From NCBI RefSeq assembly GCF_002192415.1, contig NZ_CP021780.1, forward strand, positions 2,914,001 through 2,978,000: a DNA stretch of 64,000 bases, read 5' to 3'. The notes below the pieces were generated by a model that saw only the letters and a program-made list of their open reading frames with translations, did no database searches and had not been told where the DNA came from. Numbering within the stretch: position 1 is the first letter of the stretch; the number at the start of each line of letters is the position of its first letter. The stretch comes from Paenibacillus donghaensis (lineage in GTDB: Bacteria; Bacillota; Bacilli; Paenibacillales; Paenibacillaceae). Of this stretch, positions 18,512 through 26,815 are shown piece after piece. The position numbers and the translations under genes were made by a program.

Positions 18512-19559
18512 GTGGGGGAGTATGGCAGCTACTCGAGGCAAAAGATTGACAGGGACGTTTTTTCTCCTTCTGCTGGGCATTATGTTGTTATTCGTCTTGC
18601 ATATTGGACTTGGGAAAACGGTATTGACGCCCGAAGAAGTCCTGCGGGCATTGTTCAATCATGGCGGTGAGGAGGGCTTTCGTCATATCGTCTGGAATTT
18701 GCGGCTGCCGCGAGCCTTGGTTGCCATCGCTGCTGGCCTGATGCTGGGTACAGCCGGCGCCATTCTGCAGGTGGTCATGCGTAATCCGCTTGTAGAGCCC
18801 GGACTTGTGGGGGCATCTTCCGGAGCTGTACTGGCAGCCGTGCTCTGGATTAGCTTCGCGTCAGACACTCTAGTCCAGGCTGTACCGCTGACTTTTGTCG
18901 CTTTGATCGGCGGGCTTGGTGCAGTGCTGCTGGTGATTGCACTGAATGCCAGACACCCCGGCAACGGAACGCGGCTGGCTTTAATTGGTATCATCGTGAC
19001 GGCGATTTTGCAGTCGGCGGTCTCCCTATTCCTTCTTCAGGGACAGCAGGGGTTGTCCACCATCTTTTTGTGGACCTTCGGTTCCCTAAATGGGCGGGGC
19101 TGGAGCAGTTGGGCTATGCTCTGGCCGTGGGCTGTGCTGGGCCTGTTTCTGTCTATGGTCTATGCGTACCAGGCTGAACTGCTTCAGCTGGGAGATACTA
19201 CCGCCACCGGATTAGGCCTTGCCGTCAACCGTTCACGGTTCATGCTGCTTATCATTGCCTCGGGCTTAACGGCAGCTTCTGTCTCGGTAGTAGGAGCAAT
19301 TGGTTTTATCGGACTTATCGGGCCGCACATTGCCTCGTTGCTCGTGGGAAGAAAACCCCTATTGTTGTTTCCGGTCAGTGCATTGTTCTCAGCCTTTTTG
19401 CTGCTGGCGTCAGACTGGTTAGGACAGAGCATCACCCTCAGGCTTCCATTTCCAGGTATGGAGAATCATCTGACAAGTCTCCCGGTCGGGGCAGTAACCA
19501 CGTTGCTTGGTGCACCGTTCTTTCTGTTTCTTTTGCGCAAATCACTGGTGAAAAAGTAA
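18504..19559 (+). CDS. FecCD-family siderophore permease 2
   Basis: 351 residues, multi-helix membrane protein with RLPRALVAIAAGLMLGTAGA, VEPGLVGASSGAVLA and GAIGFIGLIGPHI. The start overlaps the end of permease 1 by eight bases (AGAGGCGGA upstream). No ATPase gene follows; the operon ends at an imperfect terminator and then an inserted repeat element. In Bacillota such orphan uptake systems usually share a FhuC-type ATPase encoded elsewhere. An ATPase lost by the insertion is possible but there is no remnant to support it. Confidence 0.9.
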   Translation: MSKWGSMAATRGKRLTGTFFLLLLGIMLLFVLHIGLGKTVLTPEEVLRALFNHGGEEGFRHIVWNLRLPRALVAIAAGLMLGTAGAILQVVMRNPLVEPGLVGASSGAVLAAVLWISFASDTLVQAVPLTFVALIGGLGAVLLVIALNARHPGNGTRLALIGIIVTAILQSAVSLFLLQGQQGLSTIFLWTFGSLNGRGWSSWAMLWPWAVLGLFLSMVYAYQAELLQLGDTTATGLGLAVNRSRFMLLIIASGLTAASVSVVGAIGFIGLIGPHIASLLVGRKPLLLFPVSALFSAFLLLASDWLGQSITLRLPFPGMENHLTSLPVGAVTTLLGAPFFLFLLRKSLVKK

Positions 19560-19561
19560 AA

Positions 19562-19612
19562 AATAAGGGAGTCTCAACAGCTATGAAATGGCTGCTGGGT
19601 CTCCCTCTTATT
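19562..19612 (+). terminator. Imperfect terminator after the siderophore operon
   Basis: AATAAGGGAG ... CTCCCTCTTATT form an imperfect stem whose inner part also pairs (CAGC with GCTG), followed by T-rich sequence. The mobile element lies six bases further on. Confidence 0.55.
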
Positions 19613-19617
19613 TATAA

Positions 19618-20050
19618 GAAAAGCCGTTACTACTTAGAACCCCCTTGTGTTACTCGCCCGAGCCTGTCCTACCACACCGCGCGACAAGGAGGCTAAGCAT
19701 AACAAGGAAGGCTGTCGCCGGTAACCAGCGATTAACTTTCAGACTATTAACGGACTCAGGAGCCCCTATTTGCTGTACAAAGGCTGTTTTGCAGCTCTAA
19801 CGGACTCAGGAGCCCCTATTCAAGCCGAAACCCACTAGGTAAGGCCTGTTTTTCTGATATAGAGGCTATGGTGGTCCGTTACATTCCAAACCAGCGCAGA
19901 AATGAGGAAATAGAGGCTATACGGTCCGTTAGGACGTAGGTTACCTGTAGTTCGGGTAGGAGAGGGTTTGGATTACGGTAGTGCGATCCCCTAACCTTCG
20001 CCAGTAAACCTTCTATATCCTCGCAGGGTCCTAAGTAGTAACGAAAAGCC
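19618..20050. mobile_element. Non-autonomous element, 12-bp TIRs, 8-bp target duplication (copy 2, enlarged)
   Basis: The element spans 19626-20042 (417 bp) with the same perfect 12-base ends as copy 1 (GTTACTACTTAG / CTAAGTAGTAAC). The flanks carry an exact 8-base duplication, GAAAAGCC (19618-19625 and 20043-20050). Its outer ~65 left and ~38 right bases match copy 1 closely, including CTACCACACCGCGCGACAAG and CCTTCTATATCCTCGCAGGG. The extra ~290 bases in the middle contain four 23-base units described separately. No transposase is encoded; it must rely on one elsewhere. Confidence 0.85.
19748..19931. repeat. Four 23-base units, two direct then two inverted, 50-base period
   Basis: Units at 19748-19770 and 19798-19820 begin TAACGGAC and end CCCCTATT. 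Units at 19859-19881 and 19909-19931 are the reverse complement of the same motif (starting ATAGAGGCTAT, ending GTCCGTTA). Within each pair the period is exactly 50 bases, with 27-base spacers that do not match. The block is therefore a large interrupted palindrome inside copy 2 of the element. Confidence 0.8.
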
Positions 20051-20177
20051 ATACTATCTTAGCGAAACTGAAAAAACTCTACAGAACATAAATAATTAAA
20101 CTCAGTAACAGTGAAGAGTATAAAGGAGAATTATAATAAACTTGATGAAACCTTCAAAAATAAGGATGTGTTAAACA

Positions 20178-20638
20178 ATGAATTTCAAGGAACGAACCAA
20201 GAAAATATACGTATCCAATGGCGCACACGAACCGGTTTTTGGTGTGGCTACAGGCGAGATGAAGCACATCGCCAGGAAAATCAAAAATAATCAACCTTTG
20301 GCTGATTAGCTTTACACCACGGGGAATTACAACGCAATGTACTTTGCCGGCGTAATTGCAGACCCAAAAGCAATGACTGAAGCGGATTTTAACCGTTGGA
20401 TAGATTCGGCTTATTTTTATATGCTTTCCGATTATGTAGTGGCAGTAACCTTGGCAGAAACAGATATTGCGCAAGAAGTTGCCGATAAATGGATCGCAAG
20501 CGGCGAAGAGCTGAGACAGGCCCAGTAGAAGTCAATCTGGATAAGAAAAAAAGCAAGTTTTTACTCGATTCCATAAATATCCATAAAGTAGTATATAAAG
20601 GGAAACTTGGTTTCAAACGCAAATATGTAAGGTGTTAA
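20178..20638 (+). pseudogene. Decayed copy of the DNA alkylation repair gene
   Basis: Nearly identical to the intact gene at 9213-9920, including the upstream sequence (ACTTGATGAAACC, AATAAGGATGTGTTAAACA). Lesions: an in-frame deletion of about 33 bases after the third codon, a nonsense change (CAG to TAG, in GCTGATTAGC near 20306), and a deletion of roughly 230 bases that joins the helical core (GAAGAGCTGAGACAG, ending near 20519) to the C-terminal lysine-rich part. The last codons (GFKRKYV) match the intact copy. It cannot encode a working protein. Confidence 0.88.
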
Positions 20639-20764
20639 ACAGAAGCCATAATATGCGACACATCGCCAAGCAACCCCTTCACCGAATCATAGGGGAAGCC
20701 TCTCCCCGGAATCCGGGATCTATCCGCATGCTTGAGAATGCCCACAAAGAAGGCATCTCCCAAA

Positions 20765-22570
20765 TCATAGACCTTGAATCTGCCATATTTGCAGCAGCCC
20801 GATTCCCTCATCTTCCCGAACAGTGGATACGGCAAATTGCCGGGCATCCTCAGAACAGCGGGAAACGGCATGAACCCCAGCCGAATCTCCGTTCAGCTGA
20901 ATGGGGGTAAGGATTTGGCCGCCACTCGCATAAGCCTTGCCATTCAAGACAACCACGAAGGCTCCTTGTCCAAGACCAATGATCTGAGCCGAATCTGCTT
21001 GATCGGGAACTCCCGGCATCGGGTATTTCCGGACCCTTTCGCCGCTTATCTCTACTTCATAATGATCCACTGCTGCGATTAAAGTGGCCGTTTCTCCTTC
21101 CCATACATCCCAGGCTGTAACCCGGTCTCTGATGGCAATGAACTTGCCGACAGAGGCTGTCCAGTGATATAGCGTACCTGATTGTCCGACCACCCAGGCT
21201 TGCCCGCCATCGGCTATCAGTTGCTTGCAGGATTCAGGCAAGGGTATAACCGGCTCGATCTTCAGCCCGTTCGCCGAGGGCGATGCTTCCCACAGCCAAC
21301 CTTCAGCGGCTGCAAGAATGGTGCCATCGCCCTTTGGGGCAAGGGCTTCCACTGGTTGTGCGAAAGAATGAAACGCCTCTGGCCAGGCTCCTTTCTCCAG
21401 GCGCACGAAGCGCCAGGGACTGGACAAGTTGGAATAACCGAGGCTGCGGTCCCAGGCAAACCAGCAGATACCGGCAGTTGCCGTGATACTGCGAAGAGGG
21501 GGGCCCAGGTGCAATGTGCCTAACACGGCGTTAATCTCCGGCTCCGCTTCCCAAGAGAAGCCATCGCCCGTTGCCACCAGATAGCGGTTACGCGGCAACG
21601 AGACAACCCCATAAGGGACGGATGGAGCTTCGCCGACCGGACTCTCCCTGATGAGGCGGACCCCAGACTCTGCCCGAAACCCATCAGGGGCAACATGGAG
21701 CAAGGTGGAATTCTCCGCGGGTATCTCCATCATCGCTGCCGGCTTTCCTTCCCATACGAAAGCGCCCTCTTGCGTAATCTGCCGGGATGAATGGTCCAAA
21801 GTACGGACGCTCACGCCTGCGGAATCAAGTTCAAGAATTCGGGATTGGCGTTTGCCATCGCGTGTGCAAGAACTATGGACCCCTGTCATGAAGAAGTGGG
21901 TTCCGTGTACCAAGGTATGAGAGTTTCTATACCCATGGCTGAGATGGTAATGAGCGGAGAACCACATTACAATTTCCGGAGACGTACGAACAAGCTCCAG
22001 CCAGCGGTAAGGATCATGGTTCTGATCGAGGTAAGCATTGGTAGAGCGGACGTGTACGCGGGGGACCGTCCGCAGGCCGCTTCCGATCGGGGGCGCGTGT
22101 GTAAAGAAGAGCACCGGGACCCCCGGGCGCTCTTTTATTTTGACTACAAGCGCTTCAAACTGAGCATCTGTTACGTAGCATTCCTGCACATCGTAGCAGG
22201 AGTCTTCCGGCTGGGGTTCGGTAGAAGCAAAGAACAACCTCCATTCCGCAAATTCCAGTACACCAAAAGGCTCAGACTGCCCGAACAGGCGCGAATATGC
22301 CTCCTCCATCGTCCCTTTCGGCTGTTTGCCGCCGGATTCCCGCTCCAGATCGTGATTTCCCATAATCGGCCGCAAGGGTGCTCCAATTTGGTCGAGATAT
22401 CCCTTGGCCTCCTCAATTCCCTCTGGTTTGCCAATGAGTCCATTTCTGCCAAAGTCGCCAAGCGGAATGACCAGATCGGGGAAGACCTGGGCAGCATCCT
22501 TCATCGCCTGCTCTGTAAATTCCGGGTGTTGCTGATCGATATGAAAATCACCCAATACAACAATTCTCAA
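20765..22570 (-). CDS. Calcineurin-like metallophosphoesterase with C-terminal propeller-like region
   Basis: About 601 residues. The N-terminal ~280 residues carry the metallophosphoesterase motifs in order: GDFHID, GDFGRNG, GNHD, FTHAPP and SAHYH, which bind two metal ions. The remaining ~300 residues contain repeated short beta-type segments with Trp/Gly (ILAAAEGWLWEA, AWVVGQSGTLYHW), suggesting a beta-propeller. I chose TTG at 22570 because GGGAGG stands nine bases upstream and the protein then begins MRIVVLGDFHID. No signal peptide, so cytoplasmic. It is the last gene of an operon with a sugar-type importer and may hydrolyse an imported phosphodiester. Confidence 0.8.
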   Translation of the reverse strand: MRIVVLGDFHIDQQHPEFTEQAMKDAAQVFPDLVIPLGDFGRNGLIGKPEGIEEAKGYLDQIGAPLRPIMGNHDLERESGGKQPKGTMEEAYSRLFGQSEPFGVLEFAEWRLFFASTEPQPEDSCYDVQECYVTDAQFEALVVKIKERPGVPVLFFTHAPPIGSGLRTVPRVHVRSTNAYLDQNHDPYRWLELVRTSPEIVMWFSAHYHLSHGYRNSHTLVHGTHFFMTGVHSSCTRDGKRQSRILELDSAGVSVRTLDHSSRQITQEGAFVWEGKPAAMMEIPAENSTLLHVAPDGFRAESGVRLIRESPVGEAPSVPYGVVSLPRNRYLVATGDGFSWEAEPEINAVLGTLHLGPPLRSITATAGICWFAWDRSLGYSNLSSPWRFVRLEKGAWPEAFHSFAQPVEALAPKGDGTILAAAEGWLWEASPSANGLKIEPVIPLPESCKQLIADGGQAWVVGQSGTLYHWTASVGKFIAIRDRVTAWDVWEGETATLIAAVDHYEVEISGERVRKYPMPGVPDQADSAQIIGLGQGAFVVVLNGKAYASGGQILTPIQLNGDSAGVHAVSRCSEDARQFAVSTVREDEGIGLLQIWQIQGL

Positions 22571-22606
22571 TGCAAGAAACCTCCCTAAACCCATGTTACA
22601 AATGAA

Positions 22607-23440
22607 TCAGCCTTTCATACCGGTCAAGGCAATTCCTTGTACGAAATATTTTTGTCCAATAAAGAATAGAACGATGGTGGGCAGCATAGCCACGCAAGCG
22701 ACAGCCATTAAATAATTCCACTGCACATCAAATTGTCCGTTAAAGAAGTTCATCCCCAGCGAAACTGTAAACAGGCTCTGTTTGTTCAAATAAAGTAGGG
22801 GCTGGAGGAAGTCATTCCAGGACGAATCAAATTGGAAAATCGCTACGGTAACCAATACCGGTACCGTCACCGGCAGCAGAACATGCCACAGAATGCCGAA
22901 CACACCGGCGCCGTCGATTTTGGCCGCTTCTTCCGTATCGGGAGGGATCGTCTGGAAAAATTGCCGGAGTAAAAAAATATAGAAAGCATTCCCGAAAAAA
23001 CTGGGTACCGTCAACGGCAAAAAGGTATTGACCCAGTGTATGTTCGAAAACAGAAAAAACTTAGGAATCATAACCACGGTCCATGGAATCATCATGGTGG
23101 AGATCATAATCATAAACAGCAGTTTGCGTCCTCGTGCACGATAGCGGGCGAACCCGTAGGCGACGATCGGGCTAGACAGCACCGCACCGAACACGCTGAT
23201 CATTGTAATCACCGCCGTATTGCCAAACCACAGGCCGAACGGAAGCTGGGTAAACGCTTTGACATAGTTATCCCATTGCAAAGGAAAGGGAAGCCATACA
23301 GGCGGCCATGCGTATAACTGTACATCACTCTTTAACGAGGTGGAAAGCATCCATACGAACGGAAACAGCATGGCGATAGAACCAGTGGAGAGCAGAATAT
23401 AGAGCAGCGTGCTGAGAATCGGTTTTCTTCTAATCATCAT
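22607..23440 (-). CDS. Sugar-type ABC permease, MalG family
   Basis: About 277 residues, six membrane helices, with the EAA loop EEAAKIDGAGVFGILWHVLLP. The start ATG at 23440 overlaps the stop of the MalF-type gene (ATGA) and has GGAGGGG nine bases upstream; a longer frame from 23467 is less likely. Together with the preceding permease it forms the membrane channel of a CUT1-type importer. Confidence 0.9.
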   Translation of the reverse strand: MMIRRKPILSTLLYILLSTGSIAMLFPFVWMLSTSLKSDVQLYAWPPVWLPFPLQWDNYVKAFTQLPFGLWFGNTAVITMISVFGAVLSSPIVAYGFARYRARGRKLLFMIMISTMMIPWTVVMIPKFFLFSNIHWVNTFLPLTVPSFFGNAFYIFLLRQFFQTIPPDTEEAAKIDGAGVFGILWHVLLPVTVPVLVTVAIFQFDSSWNDFLQPLLYLNKQSLFTVSLGMNFFNGQFDVQWNYLMAVACVAMLPTIVLFFIGQKYFVQGIALTGMKG

Positions 23441-24372
23441 TTCTTCTCCCCTCCATAATAAACCCATTTCCCGGAACTGGAGAATACGAGCAGCGTTAAG
23501 GCGAGAATGATGAGAAACAGAAGCCAGGCAAGGGCAGAGGCTAAGCCCATTTCAAATTTACCGAAGGCATAGTCATATAGATGATAGTTAAAAAACCGTG
23601 TGGAATTTAGGGGCCCCCCTTTGGTCATCACATAAGCCTCGCCGAACTTTTGCAGAGCTCCAATAATGCCGGTGATCAGATTGAAAAAAATGGTCGGCGT
23701 AAGCAGAGGCAGAGTGATATAAATCAACCGTTTCCAGGCGTTTGCGCCGTCCAGGGTAGCCGATTCATAATACGATTCCGGAATCCCCTTCAGTCCGGCC
23801 AGCCAGATGATCGTTCCGCCGCCAACGGACCACAAGCTCATAAAGACCAGAGAAGGAAGCGCCCAGTCCGGGTCAAAAATCCAGCCTGGACCTTCTATGC
23901 CGAATAGACCAAGGAACGAATTAAGCAGTCCAAGCTCTGGGTTGAAGACGAATATCCACATCACCATCACCGCAACGCCGCTAATCTGCGAAGGCAAATA
24001 ATAGATTGTACGGAACAGCTTGTTGCCCGGAAGCGAGATATTGAGGAGCAGGGCCAGCATCAGGCCGACGATCAGGTTCAGTGGCACCGAAATGATTGCA
24101 AACCCAAATGTTATGAACAATGACTTCCAAAACAAGGGATCTTCTGTCAGGGCAAAAACATAATTGCTCAGGCCGATCCACTCCGGTGACGACAGCATAT
24201 TCCATTCTGTAAAGCTGAAGTACAGGGAGGCAAGCATCGGGCCCGCCTCCAGAAAGATAAAATGAATCAACCACGGGGAAATCAGCAAATAAAAGATAAG
24301 TGCTTCCTTTCGATTCAATACCGATTTGTGCACCGCAGGTTTTGCCGCCTTGCGAGCAGTGGATATTCCCAT
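23437..24372 (-). CDS. Sugar-type ABC permease, MalF/UgpA family
   Basis: 311 residues, six membrane helices after a basic N-terminus. The EAA loop region is YYESATLDGANAWKRLIYITLP. GGAGGG is eight bases before the ATG. Translationally coupled to the MalG-type gene. As usual for CUT1 systems in Bacillota no ATPase is encoded here; an MsmX-type ATPase elsewhere is expected. Confidence 0.9.
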   Translation of the reverse strand: MGISTARKAAKPAVHKSVLNRKEALIFYLLISPWLIHFIFLEAGPMLASLYFSFTEWNMLSSPEWIGLSNYVFALTEDPLFWKSLFITFGFAIISVPLNLIVGLMLALLLNISLPGNKLFRTIYYLPSQISGVAVMVMWIFVFNPELGLLNSFLGLFGIEGPGWIFDPDWALPSLVFMSLWSVGGGTIIWLAGLKGIPESYYESATLDGANAWKRLIYITLPLLTPTIFFNLITGIIGALQKFGEAYVMTKGGPLNSTRFFNYHLYDYAFGKFEMGLASALAWLLFLIILALTLLVFSSSGKWVYYGGEKK

Positions 24373-24397
24373 TAGCAGTGCCCTCCATAGATTGGCA

Positions 24398-24417
24398 GGC
24401 AGGCTGTCCAGCCTGCC
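24398..24417 (-). other. Intercistronic hairpin between binding-protein and permease genes
   Basis: GGCAGGCTG (24398-24406) and CAGCCTGCC (24409-24417) form a stable stem without a T tail. In sugar importer operons such hairpins often protect the binding-protein part of the transcript, giving it higher expression. Confidence 0.5.
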
Positions 24418-24432
24418 TATGCCAAGATTTTA

Positions 24433-25758
24433 CTATTTCTTTGCTTTATCCGCCGCTGCTGCAGCTTCATCCAGCACTTGCTTCACATCGGTCTCGGAGA
24501 GTAATATTTTTTCCAGTGCTTCTGTGAATGCAGGCTTTCCGCTTTTTGGATAGTCGACATCAATCATATCCGGCATGATTTTCGTATTGGGAATGTCATC
24601 CGTAAACGATTTGTAATTAATGTCGGTTGCCTGGCCTTTTTCATCGGCTACCGGTTTGTATGCCACAAATCCGAAATCACCGAATACTTCTGCTCCGCCA
24701 CGGGTGGTCATGTATTTGATGACATCCCAGGCTGCCTCTTTATGCTCCGATTTTTCATAAATGGACCAGCCGCCGTAAAATACGAAGTTGTTTGCTCCAT
24801 TTGGCCCTACAGGGAGCGATACTGTGCCGAATTCCATATTTGGATCTTTCACATAGTCTTCAATGGGCCAGCGTCCATTAAAATCCATGGCCACTTTCCC
24901 GGCACCAAACATATCGATCCCTTTGAATGAGTCGGTATCCGTGCTGCTTGGCATGATTTCATCCTTATGATAGGCGTCGCTTAACCATTGCAAGGCCGTA
25001 ACCACACCAGGGCTGTTCATGTATCCGTTATAAGTAGTTCCATCGGGACTTACAATGCCATCGCTGTAAGCAAGCACCAGCGGTTGTACCCGGCGCTGAT
25101 CAGTAGCCGGCAGTTTAAAACCCCATTGAGTGGTTTTTCCGCCTTCTCGTTTAGTCAGTTTTTTGGCTGTTTCGTACAGTTCGTCCCATGTCCATCCAGC
25201 TTGGGGATAAGGGATTTTTGCCTCGTCAAACAGTTTTTTGTTGTATAGGATCGCCATATTGCTCCAATCCTTAGGCATGGCGTACAGTTTATCTTTGTAC
25301 TTCCCGTAATTTACAATATCCTCATAGAAATCACCGGGATCAACCCCGTTGGCTCCATCCACCAGACTGGATAAGTCCGCAAGTCCACCATTCTCGCTAA
25401 AGACGGGGATATGGGTGTCTCCTACCATGATAATGTCAGGCGCATCGCTGATTGCAAACTGGGCAAGCAGTTTCTGATCGTAATTATCCGGCACGGATTC
25501 GAAGGTGATTTCCACACTGGGATGCTCTTTCATGTAACTGTCCAGTACGGATTTTTGCATCTCATAGCTGTCGGCGGTTGACCAGGTTGTCATTCTGAGC
25601 TTCACTTTCTCCGTTCCCGCCGCTTCAGTCGGCTTAGCGCTCTCAGCAGCTGCGGAGCTTTCCGGGGAAGCTGTATTATTCGATGGGGTGCAGCCGGACA
25701 CCAAGATGGCAAAGGCAGTTAAAGCCGGAAGAAACATCACACGAGCGGTTTGATTCAT
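24433..25758 (-). CDS. Sugar-type extracellular solute-binding lipoprotein
   Basis: About 441 residues. Signal MNQTARVMFLPALTAFAIL with lipobox LVSGC, an Ala/Ser/Glu linker, then a family 1 solute-binding protein fold (KLRMTTWSTADSYEMQKSVL, YNKKLFDEAKIPYPQAGWTWDE, FYGGWSIYEKSEHKEAAWDVIKYM). I chose the ATG at 25758 because the signal peptide begins there. It delivers ligand to the two permeases. The ligand could be a sugar or a glycerophospho-diester, the latter suggested by the two hydrolases in the operon. Confidence 0.88.
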   Translation of the reverse strand: MNQTARVMFLPALTAFAILVSGCTPSNNTASPESSAAAESAKPTEAAGTEKVKLRMTTWSTADSYEMQKSVLDSYMKEHPSVEITFESVPDNYDQKLLAQFAISDAPDIIMVGDTHIPVFSENGGLADLSSLVDGANGVDPGDFYEDIVNYGKYKDKLYAMPKDWSNMAILYNKKLFDEAKIPYPQAGWTWDELYETAKKLTKREGGKTTQWGFKLPATDQRRVQPLVLAYSDGIVSPDGTTYNGYMNSPGVVTALQWLSDAYHKDEIMPSSTDTDSFKGIDMFGAGKVAMDFNGRWPIEDYVKDPNMEFGTVSLPVGPNGANNFVFYGGWSIYEKSEHKEAAWDVIKYMTTRGGAEVFGDFGFVAYKPVADEKGQATDINYKSFTDDIPNTKIMPDMIDVDYPKSGKPAFTEALEKILLSETDVKQVLDEAAAAADKAKK

Positions 25759-25790
25759 TGTTTGCTCACCACTTTTCTTAGGATATGAAC

Positions 25791-26570
25791 CTAGAGATAA
25801 ATTGTTTGATCTTTCTCCGGCCACATCACCGGACCGGAATAAATGGCTGCCGCTGCATTTACACTGGCTTCATTATTGTGCCGGAGGCCATGAATCAGGG
25901 CGAGCTGCTCCACTTCCGCTGCTTTGGCGATTTCTGCGGCATCCATCGCACTGGAATGCAGTCCGCCGTTCTTCAGCGGATTTGCAGGCGTAGCTCCATA
26001 AGTGGCTTCATGGATGAGCAGTGAGGTGCCGCGGGCCAGATCGATAATAGGCTCATGATAAGCGGTATCTCCGGTAAAAGTGACCGACTTTCCGGTCTCC
26101 TTGTCGGTATATTTGTAACAGAGCGCCTGGACCGGATGCAGTGAAGAGGTGGTTTCCAGGTGGAAAAGCTCGTCATCGTAATGATCACCCGGACTCAGCG
26201 GCACGATCGTGGGGTAGCTGCGGGTAGGGTAAAACTTGCGGTTCAAGAACAGGAATTCAAGAGCATGATGCATAATGGGCTGTAAATCTTCCTCGGGACC
26301 CAGTATTTTGAGGCTTGCCAAATCCTTGTTAGTGATCAGAAAGTAATAGAGAAATGAGGGGAGCGAGATATAATGGTCATGATGCATATGCGTAAACAAG
26401 AGATAGCGAATATTGCCGGGCTCGATTCCCTGGCGGCGAAGGTTCTCTACAATATTCCATCCTGTGTCTACCATAACCTGATCATTGATAAGAAAACTGG
26501 CTGTCTCACCTCCCAATTCCGGAATAGCCGCTTCCGTTCCGAAGAACGTTACCTTTGTCTTTGCTTCCAT
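25791..26570 (-). CDS. Metallo-beta-lactamase-fold hydrolase
   Basis: 259 residues. The metal-binding motif THMHHDH (HxHxDH), then GDTAYHEP and a C-terminal HGLRHN are those of the MBL fold, closest in style to RNase Z/phosphodiesterase-like members. No signal peptide, so cytoplasmic. It is the first gene of the operon, 32 bases before the binding-protein start, and faces the DeoR regulator gene. A phosphodiester or lactone substrate is inferred only from context. Confidence 0.82.
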   Translation of the reverse strand: MEAKTKVTFFGTEAAIPELGGETASFLINDQVMVDTGWNIVENLRRQGIEPGNIRYLLFTHMHHDHYISLPSFLYYFLITNKDLASLKILGPEEDLQPIMHHALEFLFLNRKFYPTRSYPTIVPLSPGDHYDDELFHLETTSSLHPVQALCYKYTDKETGKSVTFTGDTAYHEPIIDLARGTSLLIHEATYGATPANPLKNGGLHSSAMDAAEIAKAAEVEQLALIHGLRHNNEASVNAAAAIYSGPVMWPEKDQTIYL

Positions 26571-26596
26571 TGTTCAACACCCTTTCGTTCATATGA

Positions 26597-26610
26597 TTGA
26601 TTTCGATCAA
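26597..26610. promoter_or_regulatory. Inverted repeat, candidate DeoR operator 1
   Basis: TTGATTTCGATCAA has 5-base palindromic arms (TTGAT/ATCAA) and lies 27 bases before the MBL gene start. It shares the TTGAT/ATCAA half-sites with the second site in the same divergent gap. Confidence 0.5.
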
Positions 26611-26675
26611 CTCCTCTCTCATTGTAAAGCTGATTTATCAACAATATGTCAAAAAGGAGAGGGATATATGTAAAA

Positions 26676-26715
26676 ATCGATCAATAACTATTTTTATATT
26701 GATCGATAACGATCA
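26676..26715. promoter_or_regulatory. Inverted repeat, candidate DeoR operator 2
   Basis: ATCGATCAATA (26676-26686) is the exact reverse complement of TATTGATCGAT (26697-26707), separated by 10 bases; a further CGATCA follows at 26710-26715. It lies in the middle of the divergent gap between the regulator and the operon, where a DeoR-family repressor would control both promoters. Confidence 0.6.
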
Positions 26716-26815
26716 TTTTTTTCTTTTTCTCTCATATTTGGGTTCTAATCTTCCAACATTTATAGTAAAGTAGAATTACAATGATTAATTGGTAGAGAAG
26801 GGAAGAGAAATAGAT

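Noticed and set aside
19748..19931. Possible CRISPR array (23-base repeats, 27-base spacers)
   Set aside because: Only two units per orientation, the pairs are inverted to each other, the units are not identical, and no cas genes are in the window. It lies inside a transposable element.
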